Of a stretch of 64,000 bases of DNA, positions 26,445-36,483 are shown one piece after another. This DNA comes from Xanthomonas sp. 3793. GTDB taxonomy: Bacteria; Pseudomonadota; Gammaproteobacteria; Xanthomonadales; Xanthomonadaceae. A model generated the notes under the pieces. It was not told the DNA's origin and made no database searches. It saw only the letters and a list, made by a program, of their open reading frames with translations. A program made the position numbers and the translations under genes. Within the stretch, counting starts at the first letter, position 1. Each line of letters starts with the position of its first letter. The stretch is from contig NZ_JANTYU010000002.1 in the NCBI RefSeq assembly GCF_024806835.1, forward strand, positions 656,233 to 720,232, written 5' to 3'.

Positions 26445-27377
26445 TCAGATGCCGAGCGCGCGCGGTTCGTTCCAGAGCGTGCTGCGCTCCCATATCTGCG
26501 CGAATTCGCGCTCCAGCTGGCGGCTGCGGGCCGCACCGGACAACCAGGTTTCGCCATCGTCGTAGCGATGACCTGTTGGACGAAAGTAGTAGGCGTCGTC
26601 GCCGACCAGGTAAGCCGCCGCATAGCTGGTATCGACCGGATCGCTGACCGCGCGGAACCGGAACACGCTGGGCAGGCGCTGGGCCAGGCGCAGCATTGCG
26701 CTGCTGCTGGCAGTGGCGCTGGCGGTGTCCTGCACCAGCACCTGCACGCGCTTGTCGTGGCGTGCGGTGGCAAAGCGGCGCAGCGCATCGAGCACGGCGG
26801 GGTTGTCGAACAACGGCGGGTCCAGTGCGCGGGTGTAGATCAGCACCTGCCGGCGTGCGCTGCTGAGCAGGCCGGTGGTGGCGGCCAGGGCCGCGGCGAG
26901 ATCGTCCACCGCCATCGGGCCATCGAGCCGGCGATGCACGGGCTTGCCTGGCGCAGCGCCGGCATCGGCAGTGCGCCCATGCGAAGGATGCGGAAGTAAC
27001 CCGGGTAGGAAGCCCAGGCGTGCGAACACCGCCTCGGCGCTTGCGGTGACGCGGGCGTGCAGGCTGGGCCAGCCCCGCTGGGTGGCGGCATCCACCGCTG
27101 CGGCAAGCAGGTGGTCGGACAGCCCGCGACGCCGCCAGTCCGGCACCAGGCCGAGCCGATCGATGCGGCGATCCGGCGTCACCCGCACCGAGGCGACCAG
27201 GTGGCCGTCATCGGTGCGCGCGGCCAAGTGCAGGCTGAGCGGGTCAAGTGCATCCCAATCGGTCTCGTGGACGATGTCCGCGATGTCGGTCGTGCAGGCC
27301 TGCCGCAGCGCACGCAGGGCCGCGGCATCGGATGCCGGGTCCAGCGAGACGATCTGCGGCCGGCCGTGCGGACTCAT
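26445..27377 (-). CDS. GNAT acetyltransferase with a C-terminal PLD-like (DUF7931-type) domain
   Basis: The first 140 or so residues of this 310-residue protein look like a GNAT domain: VASVRVTPDRRIDRLGLVPD, then WRRRGLSDHLLAAAV as the acetyl-CoA-binding motif A (about 80-96), then HARVTASAEAVFARLGFLPG. The second half (about 155-300) is different, with LLSSARRQVLIYTRALDPPLF and YLVGDDAYYFRPTGHRYDDG. It resembles a catalytically minimal phospholipase-D-like fold. Its start overlaps the stop of the upstream oxygenase gene by 4 nt, so the two are made together. Acetylated substrate unknown. Confidence 0.75.
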   Translation of the reverse strand: MSPHGRPQIVSLDPASDAAALRALRQACTTDIADIVHETDWDALDPLSLHLAARTDDGHLVASVRVTPDRRIDRLGLVPDWRRRGLSDHLLAAAVDAATQRGWPSLHARVTASAEAVFARLGFLPGLLPHPSHGRTADAGAAPGKPVHRRLDGPMAVDDLAAALAATTGLLSSARRQVLIYTRALDPPLFDNPAVLDALRRFATARHDKRVQVLVQDTASATASSSAMLRLAQRLPSVFRFRAVSDPVDTSYAAAYLVGDDAYYFRPTGHRYDDGETWLSGAARSRQLEREFAQIWERSTLWNEPRALGI

Positions 27378-28834
27378 GCGCGCTCCGGGGTCTCTGCGTC
27401 GTTGCCGTCTTCGGCAATATCCGAGGCCTCGGAGTCGTCATCCGAGTCCTGGCTGATGTCGACGAGTTCGGCCGGGGTGTCTGCCTCGTCCGCCACCGCT
27501 TCGACATCGGCCTCGGTATCGATGGCCTCGTCTGCGTCCGCGCGATCGTCGTCGTCCTGATCGTCGTGGTGGTCGGCCGACACCGTGAGCGCGTGCGCCT
27601 GCTCGTCGTCGATGTCTTCGTGCGCGTCGTCATGGGCGCGCTGGTAGTGGCCTTGCGCCAGCAGCTCCAAGACCACTTCGCGGCCGCGCGCGGTCAGCTG
27701 CGCGTAAAGCCCTCCATCGATCTCTTCGGCCGCCGCCAGGCGCGCCGCGTCCTTGGCCGACAATGCGAATTCCAGGCCGCTGCAGAACAGCGTGGCACCG
27801 CGCTTGGCGCGCCGCCAGGCCAGCCGCGACCAGGGGTGGCGGTACAGCACCACGCCTTCTTCCAGCGCCTGTTCGACCGCTTCGCGCGGGATCGGCTCGG
27901 GCGCCGGCACCACGTCGCCGGAGGCGCGGTAGGTGGTCATGAAGCGGCCGAACCAGTCGCCCAGCCGATCGGGGTCGTTCATGCGCAGCGCATTGAGCGC
28001 TTCGACCACGCGGTTCATCGCGGTGACGTCGATCTCGTATGGATCGGCCGGCACCTTGAGGTCTTCGTCGTGGTAGCGCACGGCCTCGTCGGCATCGGCG
28101 ATCAGGGTGTCCAGGTAATCGCCGATCAGCTCGGCCGAGGAGGGCGCGCGGGTGCCGATCGAGAAGGTCAGGCAGGCGTCTTCTGCCACGCCGTGATGCG
28201 GTAGCAGCGGCGGCAGGTACAGCATGTCGCCCGGACCCAGCACCCAGTCGTGGGTCGGCTTGAACTCGCGCAGCAGCTTGATGTCGACGTCGTCGCGGAA
28301 CGCCTGCGGCGTGGGCTTGCGGCCTTGCGAGGTGCGGGCGTCGATCTGCCAGCGGCGATGGCCCTGGCCCTGCAGCAGGAACACGTCGTAGTGATCGACA
28401 TGTGCGCCGACCGAGCCACCGGTGGCGGCGAAGCTGATCATGATGTCGTCGATGCGCCAGCGCGGCAGGAAGCGGAACTGGTCCAGCAATGCGCGCACGT
28501 CGGCGTCCCACTTGTCCACGTCCTGCACCAACAGCGTCCAATCGCGATCGGGCAGGCCGGGGAAGTCGGTCTCCTGGAACGGGCCGGTACGCACGCTCCA
28601 GTCGTCGGTGGCGCGGTCGTGGCTGATCAGGCGCGCCAGCACGCCGTCCTCGCAGGCCAGGCCAGCCAGATCTTCCGGCTGCAGCGGCGAGGCGAAATCC
28701 GCAAAGGCGTTGCGGATCAGCAGCGGGTGCTTGTGCCAGTAGGTGCGCAGAAAGCGCTCCACCGGCATGCCCAGCGGCTGCCCGGGGCGGGCCTGGACTT
28801 CGATGACGGGAGGGTTTGCCTTGCGTGCAGCCAT
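27374..28834 (-). CDS. Ribosomal oxygenase-like JmjC/cupin protein (YcfD/RoxA family) with acidic tail
   Basis: Family members are Fe(II)/2-oxoglutarate hydroxylases; E. coli YcfD/RoxA hydroxylates an arginine of ribosomal protein L16. I start at the ATG at 28834 (MAARKANPPVIEVQ) behind an AAGGA ribosome binding site, giving 486 residues. The iron ligands HVD (His145, Asp147) and LPHHG (His213 or 214) are present, as are FLLQGQGHRRWQI and PGDMLYLPP. The E. coli protein has about 370 residues. The extra length here is a tail from about residue 400 that is extremely rich in Asp and Glu. It overlaps the downstream GNAT gene by 4 nt. Confidence 0.85.
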   Translation of the reverse strand: MAARKANPPVIEVQARPGQPLGMPVERFLRTYWHKHPLLIRNAFADFASPLQPEDLAGLACEDGVLARLISHDRATDDWSVRTGPFQETDFPGLPDRDWTLLVQDVDKWDADVRALLDQFRFLPRWRIDDIMISFAATGGSVGAHVDHYDVFLLQGQGHRRWQIDARTSQGRKPTPQAFRDDVDIKLLREFKPTHDWVLGPGDMLYLPPLLPHHGVAEDACLTFSIGTRAPSSAELIGDYLDTLIADADEAVRYHDEDLKVPADPYEIDVTAMNRVVEALNALRMNDPDRLGDWFGRFMTTYRASGDVVPAPEPIPREAVEQALEEGVVLYRHPWSRLAWRRAKRGATLFCSGLEFALSAKDAARLAAAEEIDGGLYAQLTARGREVVLELLAQGHYQRAHDDAHEDIDDEQAHALTVSADHHDDQDDDDRADADEAIDTEADVEAVADEADTPAELVDISQDSDDDSEASDIAEDGNDAETPERA

Positions 28835-29516
28835 GGGGAGTCCTTGCAGATGTCGATGGGATGCTGGGGCGCGGCAGTGCCGGCGCAGATGCTCCATTGT
28901 CCGATGCCTGCGCCGGATCTGCACGTGCACGTGGGGCTGGCGACAGGCCATGCTTCAGGGACGTGGTGGTTCGGCCTGCGCGGCGCGGGAGAATGCTCCG
29001 GATGGCGGTCACCTCACCCAGTTCCATAGTGCTGTGCGGGCGGCAACAGTGTGCCTGCCTTGGGAGCTGGTGACGAGGTGCGTGGGCTGCTTCGCGGCCA
29101 AGGCCGCTCCTACGGAAGCGGGGCGGGCCGGACCATGGGGTAGCAGGTCACGCGCTGCGAGGCGCGTCACTTTCGGGGTTGCCGCTGACGCCGCCCGACA
29201 GGCTGCAGTTGGCGATGCTGTCATCGACGTGTACGCCGCAATGCAGCCCGCATCAAGGTTGAGCGGACGAGACACTGCCTTGTGTGATCGTACGCGGCAC
29301 CGTCAAGCGCGCCGTAGCGCTTTTGGCGGCGCGGCGACCGTAAGTGCTGCGGCTCGGGCCGTGATGGCGTCCCGGGTGGCGCGTTCATGGCCCGTGCCGG
29401 CTGACAAAGATGACGAGCACCCGGCACGCACGGCGCTCCATGCGTGCGTCATTCGCAATCTTGCTGCCTTGCCTTGCCTTGCCGTGCGAAGGCTGCGCTA
29501 GCGCACCGTCGCGGCC
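28835..29516. other. Gene-free stretch with a partial GTAGGAGCG-family repeat
   Basis: About 680 bp without a convincing gene; the plus-strand frames are rich in Arg, Cys and Ser and look like GC-biased noise. At 29091-29113 TTCGCGGCCAAGGCCGCTCC and TAC form a small palindrome related to the family B repeats seen after fumC and around 50.4 kb. No RNA gene is recognised. Confidence 0.5.
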
Positions 29517-30017
29517 TCACATCACCTTGTTGCCGCTGCCGCGGTCATCCAGCGTGGGTTTGCTGGACGGGTTGACCGTGTTGTCGTTGCCGGAAAAACG
29601 GACCTGCTTGATCTCACGCGCCAGCACCAGGTTCTTGTTGCCCTGGATGTCCACGCTGTCGACCTTGGTCAGATTGAGCGTGTTGTCATGGCCGATGATG
29701 CTGAGCTCGCCAAGCTGCTTGTTGAGGACGGTGAAGTTGCTGCCTTCCACGCGGATGCTGCGTGCGTTGTCCAGATTCATCGCACCGCGCGAGGCGGTGA
29801 TGGTCACCGTGCCGCAGTTGCCGTGCAGGATCCACTCGCTGTCGTCGCGGGTCAGGCGCACATCCTTTCCGTCGCAATCGGCGCCGCTGGCCGGGTCGGT
29901 CACTGTGGACGAGACGGCCGATACCGCCTGGGCCGCCGGGCCGTCGGCACCGCAGCCGCCCAGTGCGACGATGCTGGACAGGGCAAACAGCGACGCGATA
30001 CTCCGAACTGCACGCAT
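29517..30017 (-). CDS. Putative lipoprotein with DUF3060-type beta repeats
   Basis: The 166-residue product has a lipoprotein signal peptide (ASLFALSSIVALGGC, lipobox LGGC with Cys22). The mature part carries short repeating strands with the pattern GNCGTVTI, GSNFTVLN, GHDNTLNL, GNKNLVL, GNDNTVNP, spaced about 20 residues, as in DUF3060 proteins. That periodicity suggests a small solenoid exposed at the outer membrane or in the periplasm. It stands alone, with about 470 bp of gene-free DNA upstream. Function unknown. Confidence 0.8.
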   Translation of the reverse strand: MRAVRSIASLFALSSIVALGGCGADGPAAQAVSAVSSTVTDPASGADCDGKDVRLTRDDSEWILHGNCGTVTITASRGAMNLDNARSIRVEGSNFTVLNKQLGELSIIGHDNTLNLTKVDSVDIQGNKNLVLAREIKQVRFSGNDNTVNPSSKPTLDDRGSGNKVM

Positions 30018-30489
30018 GGATGGACACTCGCTTGGATGAGGCCGGCACCATAGCAGTCACGCCGGGAAGCGTCGTTGACGCCGGCTCGACGCCTGGGGAT
30101 TGCCGGCACATCCGGCCGCGCATCCCGTTCAGAACAGGGGCGCAGGCGCGGGGATCCATGGCACATCAGCAACGGCCGCGCCTGCCTGGCGCGGTGGCGC
30201 CGGTGGTTTTATCCGCGGGGAGCGACCGACATGCCGTAGCGAGCGGCCTTGGATCAGCAAACAAACGTAACGAGCAGGCGCCGGGGGGATGGATGGCGTG
30301 GAGCAACCGGAGTGTGCGAGTGGTACCTGCCGCACCGAGCCGCGGTCCCGCCCGCCTTGCGTCTGCACTTGAGCTTTGTCGGCCGCTGTCAGGGCGCGCA
30401 CGAAAACCGGAAGCGACCAGTGGCGCATGCCGACTCCGTGCACCGCCCGCATGCGGACGGTGGTTGTGCAGCAGTTCGGTTGGCCGTGC
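30018..30489. other. Gene-free stretch between purB and the DUF3060 lipoprotein gene
   Basis: About 470 bp. The frames on both strands have noise-like composition and no ribosome binding site that I trust. I see no repeat of the three dispersed families and no clear terminator for purB. Confidence 0.45.
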
Positions 30490-31893
<1,404 letters not shown>

Positions 31894-33216
31894 CTACGCC
31901 GCCCCGGCGCCGGCTTCGCCGATCGGCCGTACCGTGATCGCCTGGATCCGGTGCCCGGCCATGCGCCGCACCGTCAGTGCATGGCCGTCCAGCTCCAGGG
32001 TCTCGCCTTCTTCGGGCAGCCGCTGCAGCCGGTGCACGATCAGCCCGCCGACCGAATTGACATGGTCCGGGGCGCTCAGGTCCTGGCCCAGCAAGCGTTC
32101 CAGGCGAAAGATCGAGGTGCTTCCGGCCACCAGCAACGAGCCGTCCTGGCCGCGCACCGGGGCGTCGCGCACCACATGGCGATGTTCGTCCTCGATCTCG
32201 CCAACCACCACTTCCAGCAGGTCTTCCAGGGTGAAGAAGCCCAGGATGCGGCCCTGGTCCTCCACGCACAGCGCCAGATGGGTGGTGCCGGTGCGGAACT
32301 GCTCCAGCGCGCTGGGGATCGGGGTTTCCAGGGTCAGCAGGGTGGCCGGGCGCAGCAGCGGGCGCAGATCGTCCAGGTCCTGGCCGCGTGCCATCGCCAC
32401 CAGCAGATCCTTGGTGTGCAGGATACCCAGCACCTGTTCGCCATCGGCCTCGAACCAGGGGTAGCGGCTGTAGCGCGATTCGCTGAACTCGGCCAGCACC
32501 GCCTCCAGGTTCATGCCTTCGCGCAGGCTGCGCAGGTGCTCGCGGGGCCGCATCAGGTCGCCGGCAACCAGATCCGGCAGTTCCAGCGCATGGCTCATCA
32601 GCGCCAGCCCATGATCGGCGGTAGCTGCGTTCGGGTCCTGGCGGCCGACGATCAGCTTGAGTTCCTCGCGCGAATAACGGTGCGACTGGTGCTCCACATC
32701 GCCCCATCCCAGCATGCGCAGCAGCCGGTTGGCGCTGGTATTGAGCACCCAGATTGCCGGATACATCAGCCAGTAGAAGACATACAACGGCGCGGCAGTC
32801 CACAACGACATGCGCTCCGGGCGACGGATCGCCATGGTCTTGGGCGCCAGCTCGCCCAGCACGATGTGCAAGAACGAGATCAGGCTGAAGGCGATCGCCA
32901 GGGCGGTGAACTGCGCCGCGTCCTCGGACATGCCCAGCACATCGAACAACGGCTGCAGCAGATGCGCGAAGGCCGGCTCGCCGACCCAACCCAACCCGAG
33001 CGATGCCAGGGTGATGCCAAGCTGGCAGGCCGACAGATACGCATCCAGATGCGCGTGTACCCCCAGCAGCAAGCGCCCGCGCCAGCCATGGGTCTGTGCC
33101 AGCCCCACCGCCTGCGTGTGCCGCAGCTTGACCAGAGCGAATTCGGCCGCAACGAAGAATCCGTTCAACAGCACCAGCAGCAGCGCGACGATCAACAGCA
33201 GCACATTACCGAGCAT
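31894..33216 (-). CDS. CNNM/CorC-type hemolysin-related membrane protein with CBS domains
   Basis: I start at the ATG at 33216 (MLGNVLLLIVALLLVLLNGF) because GGAGG lies five bases upstream; an earlier ATG four codons away lacks this spacing. The 440-residue protein has a DUF21 membrane domain with four hydrophobic segments (about 1-185). A tandem CBS pair follows (about 205-330; DLMRPREHL, LGILHTKDLLVA, ILGFFTLEDLLEVVVGEI). The C-terminal CorC/HlyC domain covers about 345-430. Family members affect magnesium and cobalt efflux and membrane stress. Substrate not established here. Confidence 0.9.
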   Translation of the reverse strand: MLGNVLLLIVALLLVLLNGFFVAAEFALVKLRHTQAVGLAQTHGWRGRLLLGVHAHLDAYLSACQLGITLASLGLGWVGEPAFAHLLQPLFDVLGMSEDAAQFTALAIAFSLISFLHIVLGELAPKTMAIRRPERMSLWTAAPLYVFYWLMYPAIWVLNTSANRLLRMLGWGDVEHQSHRYSREELKLIVGRQDPNAATADHGLALMSHALELPDLVAGDLMRPREHLRSLREGMNLEAVLAEFSESRYSRYPWFEADGEQVLGILHTKDLLVAMARGQDLDDLRPLLRPATLLTLETPIPSALEQFRTGTTHLALCVEDQGRILGFFTLEDLLEVVVGEIEDEHRHVVRDAPVRGQDGSLLVAGSTSIFRLERLLGQDLSAPDHVNSVGGLIVHRLQRLPEEGETLELDGHALTVRRMAGHRIQAITVRPIGEAGAGAA

Positions 33217-33503
33217 CGTCGCCTCCACGCGGTGCAGCGGCGGCGGGTGAGCCCATCAACGCAGGGATATGCGTGGTGGCGTGGTGTGCAGCGAAACAGA
33301 ACGCAGGCAGTGCGTTTCTACAGTCAGGGTCGTCGCCCATGGCGGCGTGGTACCTCGTATGGATCAGCGCTGAGTCTAGTCCACGCGCCGCGATGACATC
33401 GTTGCAACGCTGCCAGCGAGTATCGTAATGGCCCTCGCCAGCGTGGGTGCGCCCGCTGCCAGCCATTGCGTCACCACAATCCAACAATGTGCGGAGAATG
33501 CAG

Positions 33504-34910
33504 ATGAGCGAACGTTTCAGGACCGAACACGACAGCATGGGCCAATTGCAGGTGCCTGCCGACGCCTTGTGGGGCGCGCAGACCCAGCGCGCCGTGCAGA
33601 ATTTTCCGGTGTCCGGCCAGCCGATGCCGCGCGGTTTCATTCGCGCGCTGGGCTTGATCAAGGCCGCCGCTGCCGGTGTCAATGCCGAGCTCGGGCTACT
33701 GCCCAAGTCGATCGGCAAGACCGTGCAGGAGGCGGCATTGCAGGTGGCCGACGGCACGCACGATGCGCAATTTCCGATCGATGTGTACCAGACCGGTTCG
33801 GGCACCTCGTCCAACATGAATGCCAACGAGGTGATCGCCACCCTGGCCACGCGCGCCGGCAAGGACGCGGTGCATCCCAACGATCACGTCAATCTGGGGC
33901 AGAGTTCCAACGATGTGGTGCCCACCGCGATTCGCGTGTCGGCACTGCTCGCGGTGCAGGAACACCTGCAGCCGGCGCTCAAGCACCTGCGCAAGACCAT
34001 CGACAAGCGCGCCAAGTCGCTGGACAAGATCGTCAAGACCGGCCGCACGCATCTGATGGATGCGATGCCGCTGACGTTCGGGCAGGAATTCGGCGCCTGG
34101 TCTGCGCAATTGAGTTCGGCGCAGGACCGGCTGGACGATTCGCTCAAGCGGCTGCGCCGTCTGCCGCTGGGTGGTACCGCCATCGGTACCGGCATCAATG
34201 CCGACCCACGCTTCGGCGGTAAGGTGGCCAAGGCATTGTCGGGCCTGAGCAAGGTCAAGTTCGAAAGTGCGGACAACAAGTTTGAAGGCCTGGCCGCACA
34301 GGACGATGCGGTGGAGTTGTCCGGTCAGCTCAATGCGCTGGCCGTGGCGTTGATCAAGATCGCCAACGACCTGCGCTGGATGAACGCCGGCCCATTGGCA
34401 GGCCTGGGCGAGATCGAATTGCCGGCGCTGCAGCCGGGCAGCTCGATCATGCCGGGCAAGGTCAACCCGGTAATTCCGGAAGCCACCGTGATGGCGTGCG
34501 CGCAGGTCATCGGCCACCACACCGCGATCACCGTGGCGGGGCAGACCGGTAACTTCCAGTTGAACGTGACGCTGCCATTGATCGCCTACAACCTGCTGGA
34601 TTCGGTCACCTTGCTGGGCAACGTATCGCGCCTGCTGGCCGATACCGCCATCGCCGGCTTGAAGGTGCGCCAGGACCGCGTGCGCGAGGCATTGGACCGC
34701 AACCCGATCCTGGTCACTGCACTCAACCCGATCATCGGCTACGAGAAAGCCGCCGCGATCGCCAAACGTGCCTACAAGGAACAGCGGCCGGTGCTGGAGG
34801 TGGCGCTGGAAGACAGCGGGCTCAGCGAAGCGGACCTGCGCCGTTTGCTGGATCCTGCTGCACTGACGCGTGGTGGCATCCAGGCCGGCAGCACCGGCGG
34901 CGGTGGCTGA
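33504..34910 (+). CDS. fumC: Fumarate hydratase, class II
   Basis: FumC interconverts fumarate and malate in the TCA cycle without an iron-sulfur cluster. I start at the ATG at 33504 (MSERFRTEHDSMGQLQVPAD) behind a GGAGA ribosome binding site, 468 residues. It has GSGTSSNMNANEVIA (about 96-110), the TGRTHLMDAMPLTFGQE stretch (about 180-196) and the signature GSSIMPGKVNP (about 313-323). This is the homotetrameric, iron-independent class. A perfect inverted repeat follows 19 bp after the stop. Confidence 0.96.
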   Translation: MSERFRTEHDSMGQLQVPADALWGAQTQRAVQNFPVSGQPMPRGFIRALGLIKAAAAGVNAELGLLPKSIGKTVQEAALQVADGTHDAQFPIDVYQTGSGTSSNMNANEVIATLATRAGKDAVHPNDHVNLGQSSNDVVPTAIRVSALLAVQEHLQPALKHLRKTIDKRAKSLDKIVKTGRTHLMDAMPLTFGQEFGAWSAQLSSAQDRLDDSLKRLRRLPLGGTAIGTGINADPRFGGKVAKALSGLSKVKFESADNKFEGLAAQDDAVELSGQLNALAVALIKIANDLRWMNAGPLAGLGEIELPALQPGSSIMPGKVNPVIPEATVMACAQVIGHHTAITVAGQTGNFQLNVTLPLIAYNLLDSVTLLGNVSRLLADTAIAGLKVRQDRVREALDRNPILVTALNPIIGYEKAAAIAKRAYKEQRPVLEVALEDSGLSEADLRRLLDPAALTRGGIQAGSTGGGG

Positions 34911-34929
34911 TCACTGACAGCATGTGCAT

Positions 34930-34997
34930 GTAGGAGCGCACTTGTGCGCGATGAAGCCTTCCCGATAAGGCCCCATCGCGCACAAGTGCGCTCCTAC
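34930..34997. repeat. Family B palindrome (GTAGGAGCG...CGCTCCTAC) after fumC
   Basis: GTAGGAGCGCACTTGTGCGC plus GAT (34930-34952) is the exact reverse complement of 34975-34997, a 23-bp perfect stem around a 22-nt loop that itself contains AAGCCTT...AAGGCC pairing. It ends fumC transcription on one side and the convergent lipoprotein gene on the other. The same arms occur at 50325-50394 and 50546-50611. Confidence 0.85.
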
Positions 34998-35043
34998 ACG
35001 GTCTCGCGCCAGTTTACGGTTTTGTGCGGCCTTGGACGGCGAC

Positions 35044-35466
35044 TCAGTGCCGCTCGGCCTGCACGTTGCCGAAGCTCTCGCGATACGGTTGCAGCGACGG
35101 GATCTCGTCCAGCAATTCGCCGCTGAGCTTTTGGATCTCGGGCGTGGCGGTCAGCTTGATCGACTTGTACTCCGGGTCCGGGCCAGCGTCGTTGACTGCC
35201 TGCTGGCGCAGCATCTGCAGATGCCCGAACAGCAACTGCAGCTTGGCGCGGGTCGGTTCCTTCTGCGGCAACGCGATGTCGTCGATCTTGAGCGTACCGT
35301 CGGGCGTGATTTCCGCATTGGCAGCCGGCGGGCGGCGGATCATCACCGATTGCGTGGTGATGGCGACGCGCGGTTTGCCGCGTTCGGCGCGGCGGGACGA
35401 CTGGTCGCCACAGGCGGCAAGGGTGCACAGCAGCAACGCCATGCAGAGCATCACGAACTTGTTCAT
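35044..35466 (-). CDS. Small lipoprotein, last gene of the GntR-ABC operon
   Basis: I start at the ATG at 35466 (MNKFVMLCMALLLCTLAACG), a lipoprotein signal with lipobox LAAC and lipidated Cys19; a much longer frame upstream is discarded. The 140-residue product has a region resembling the neighbouring lipoprotein at 35920: TPDGTLKIDDIALPQKEPTR against the neighbour's DGALSIDGKPVALN, followed in both by an amphipathic helix. They are probably related, YggN-like (DUF2884-type) proteins. It is separated from its neighbour by 450 bp, so it may have its own promoter. Confidence 0.7.
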   Translation of the reverse strand: MNKFVMLCMALLLCTLAACGDQSSRRAERGKPRVAITTQSVMIRRPPAANAEITPDGTLKIDDIALPQKEPTRAKLQLLFGHLQMLRQQAVNDAGPDPEYKSIKLTATPEIQKLSGELLDEIPSLQPYRESFGNVQAERH

Positions 35467-35919
35467 GGGGTCGATGATCGGGGAGAGCGCGTTAGTGTAA
35501 TCCCGCGCGGGTCTGCGAATCGTCGCAGACGCGATGCCTGGGGGCTGACAAAATGTCGCAGGGTGATGCGTGAGATATGCTGGCGAGCGGGCCAGGTCCT
35601 GCCGCGATGCGGGTGCTTGTTTCCGACGCCATCGCACGCCGTCATGCCTGGCGAAGGTCAATCGAGGCAGGCGCAGGTAACGCTGCGCAGGAGGCATCCC
35701 TCCGTCTTTACCAGTCGATCGCTGCCATTGGCAATTGACGCAAGGCCCATGCCTCACCGCCGACAGGCATGGATCCGACGCGATCATCATGGGTGGATAC
35801 GGCAGGGGGGGCAAACGCGACGGCACCGATCTCGCCGCTGGGTGTGCACCCGCCTGGTGCACACCCGACCAAGGTCCGCGGCAGTGGCGCAACGCGTGAC
35901 GTGTAAGCCGCAGCCGCAA
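35467..35919. other. Gap between two lipoprotein genes, with a perfect hairpin
   Basis: No gene is seen. GGGTGTGCACC (35840-35850) and GGTGCACACCC (35856-35866) form an 11-bp perfect stem over a 5-nt loop, about 55 bp past the stop of the 35920 gene on the minus strand. It has no T-run, so it may be an imperfect terminator or a processing hairpin for the operon. The rest shows no recognisable structure. Confidence 0.5.
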
Positions 35920-36450
35920 TCAGTTACGGCAGTCGTCGATATCTTTCTGCGTCAGGTTGGCGTATGGCCCGAACTCCGGCACCACGCGAGTGGCGGCGTC
36001 CTGCGCAGTGCGCAGCTTGTCTAGCTGGTCGCAGATCAGCATGGCTTTTTGTTTGAAGGTCTCCGCCTCGGCCTCGATCTTGTCGCCGATCTGGTCGGGG
36101 TTGCCACTGAGCACGCCCTTGAGCGCTTCACCGGCCGCATGAGCGCCGAATGCAGCGCCTTGGGTGCCGATATCGATGCCCTTCGCGGCAACGCCCTGGA
36201 TCTGCGTGTAGACGCTGCGCATCGCCAGCTGCTGCGCAGCGTTCAAGGCGACCGGCTTGCCATCGATGCTGAGCGCGCCGTCCGCGCCGACGGTGGCTGC
36301 AGGCAGGCCGTCACGCTTGAGCGTCACGCTCTTGCCATTGAAGGTCACGCCACCGCCGTTGGCCTGGGCCGATACGTCGACGGTAGGCTCGGACTTGCCG
36401 CAACCGACCAGCAGAACGCTTGCCAACACCGCGGAAATCAACAGTTTCAT
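35920..36450 (-). CDS. YggN-like (DUF2884-type) lipoprotein
   Basis: The 176-residue product starts MKLLISAVLASVLLVGCGKS, a lipoprotein signal with lipobox VGC (Cys17). The mature protein has VTFNGKSVTLKRDG, then ADGALSIDGKPVALNAAQQL, then a long helix and a C-terminal helix ending DIDDCRN. The pattern is like E. coli YggN, although shorter (about 240 residues there). Two cysteines near the C-terminus (CDQL, DDCRN) could pair in the periplasm. It lies 33 bp downstream of the DUF4097 gene in the same operon. Confidence 0.7.
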   Translation of the reverse strand: MKLLISAVLASVLLVGCGKSEPTVDVSAQANGGGVTFNGKSVTLKRDGLPAATVGADGALSIDGKPVALNAAQQLAMRSVYTQIQGVAAKGIDIGTQGAAFGAHAAGEALKGVLSGNPDQIGDKIEAEAETFKQKAMLICDQLDKLRTAQDAATRVVPEFGPYANLTQKDIDDCRN

Positions 36451-36483
36451 CAGGAGTTCCCCCTCAAATGGTCAATGACGCAA

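Noticed and set aside
28743-29501. A 252-codon plus-strand frame upstream of the oxygenase gene
   Set aside because: The first part is antisense to the oxygenase gene and the rest is Arg/Cys-rich noise crossing a repeat; no ribosome binding site.
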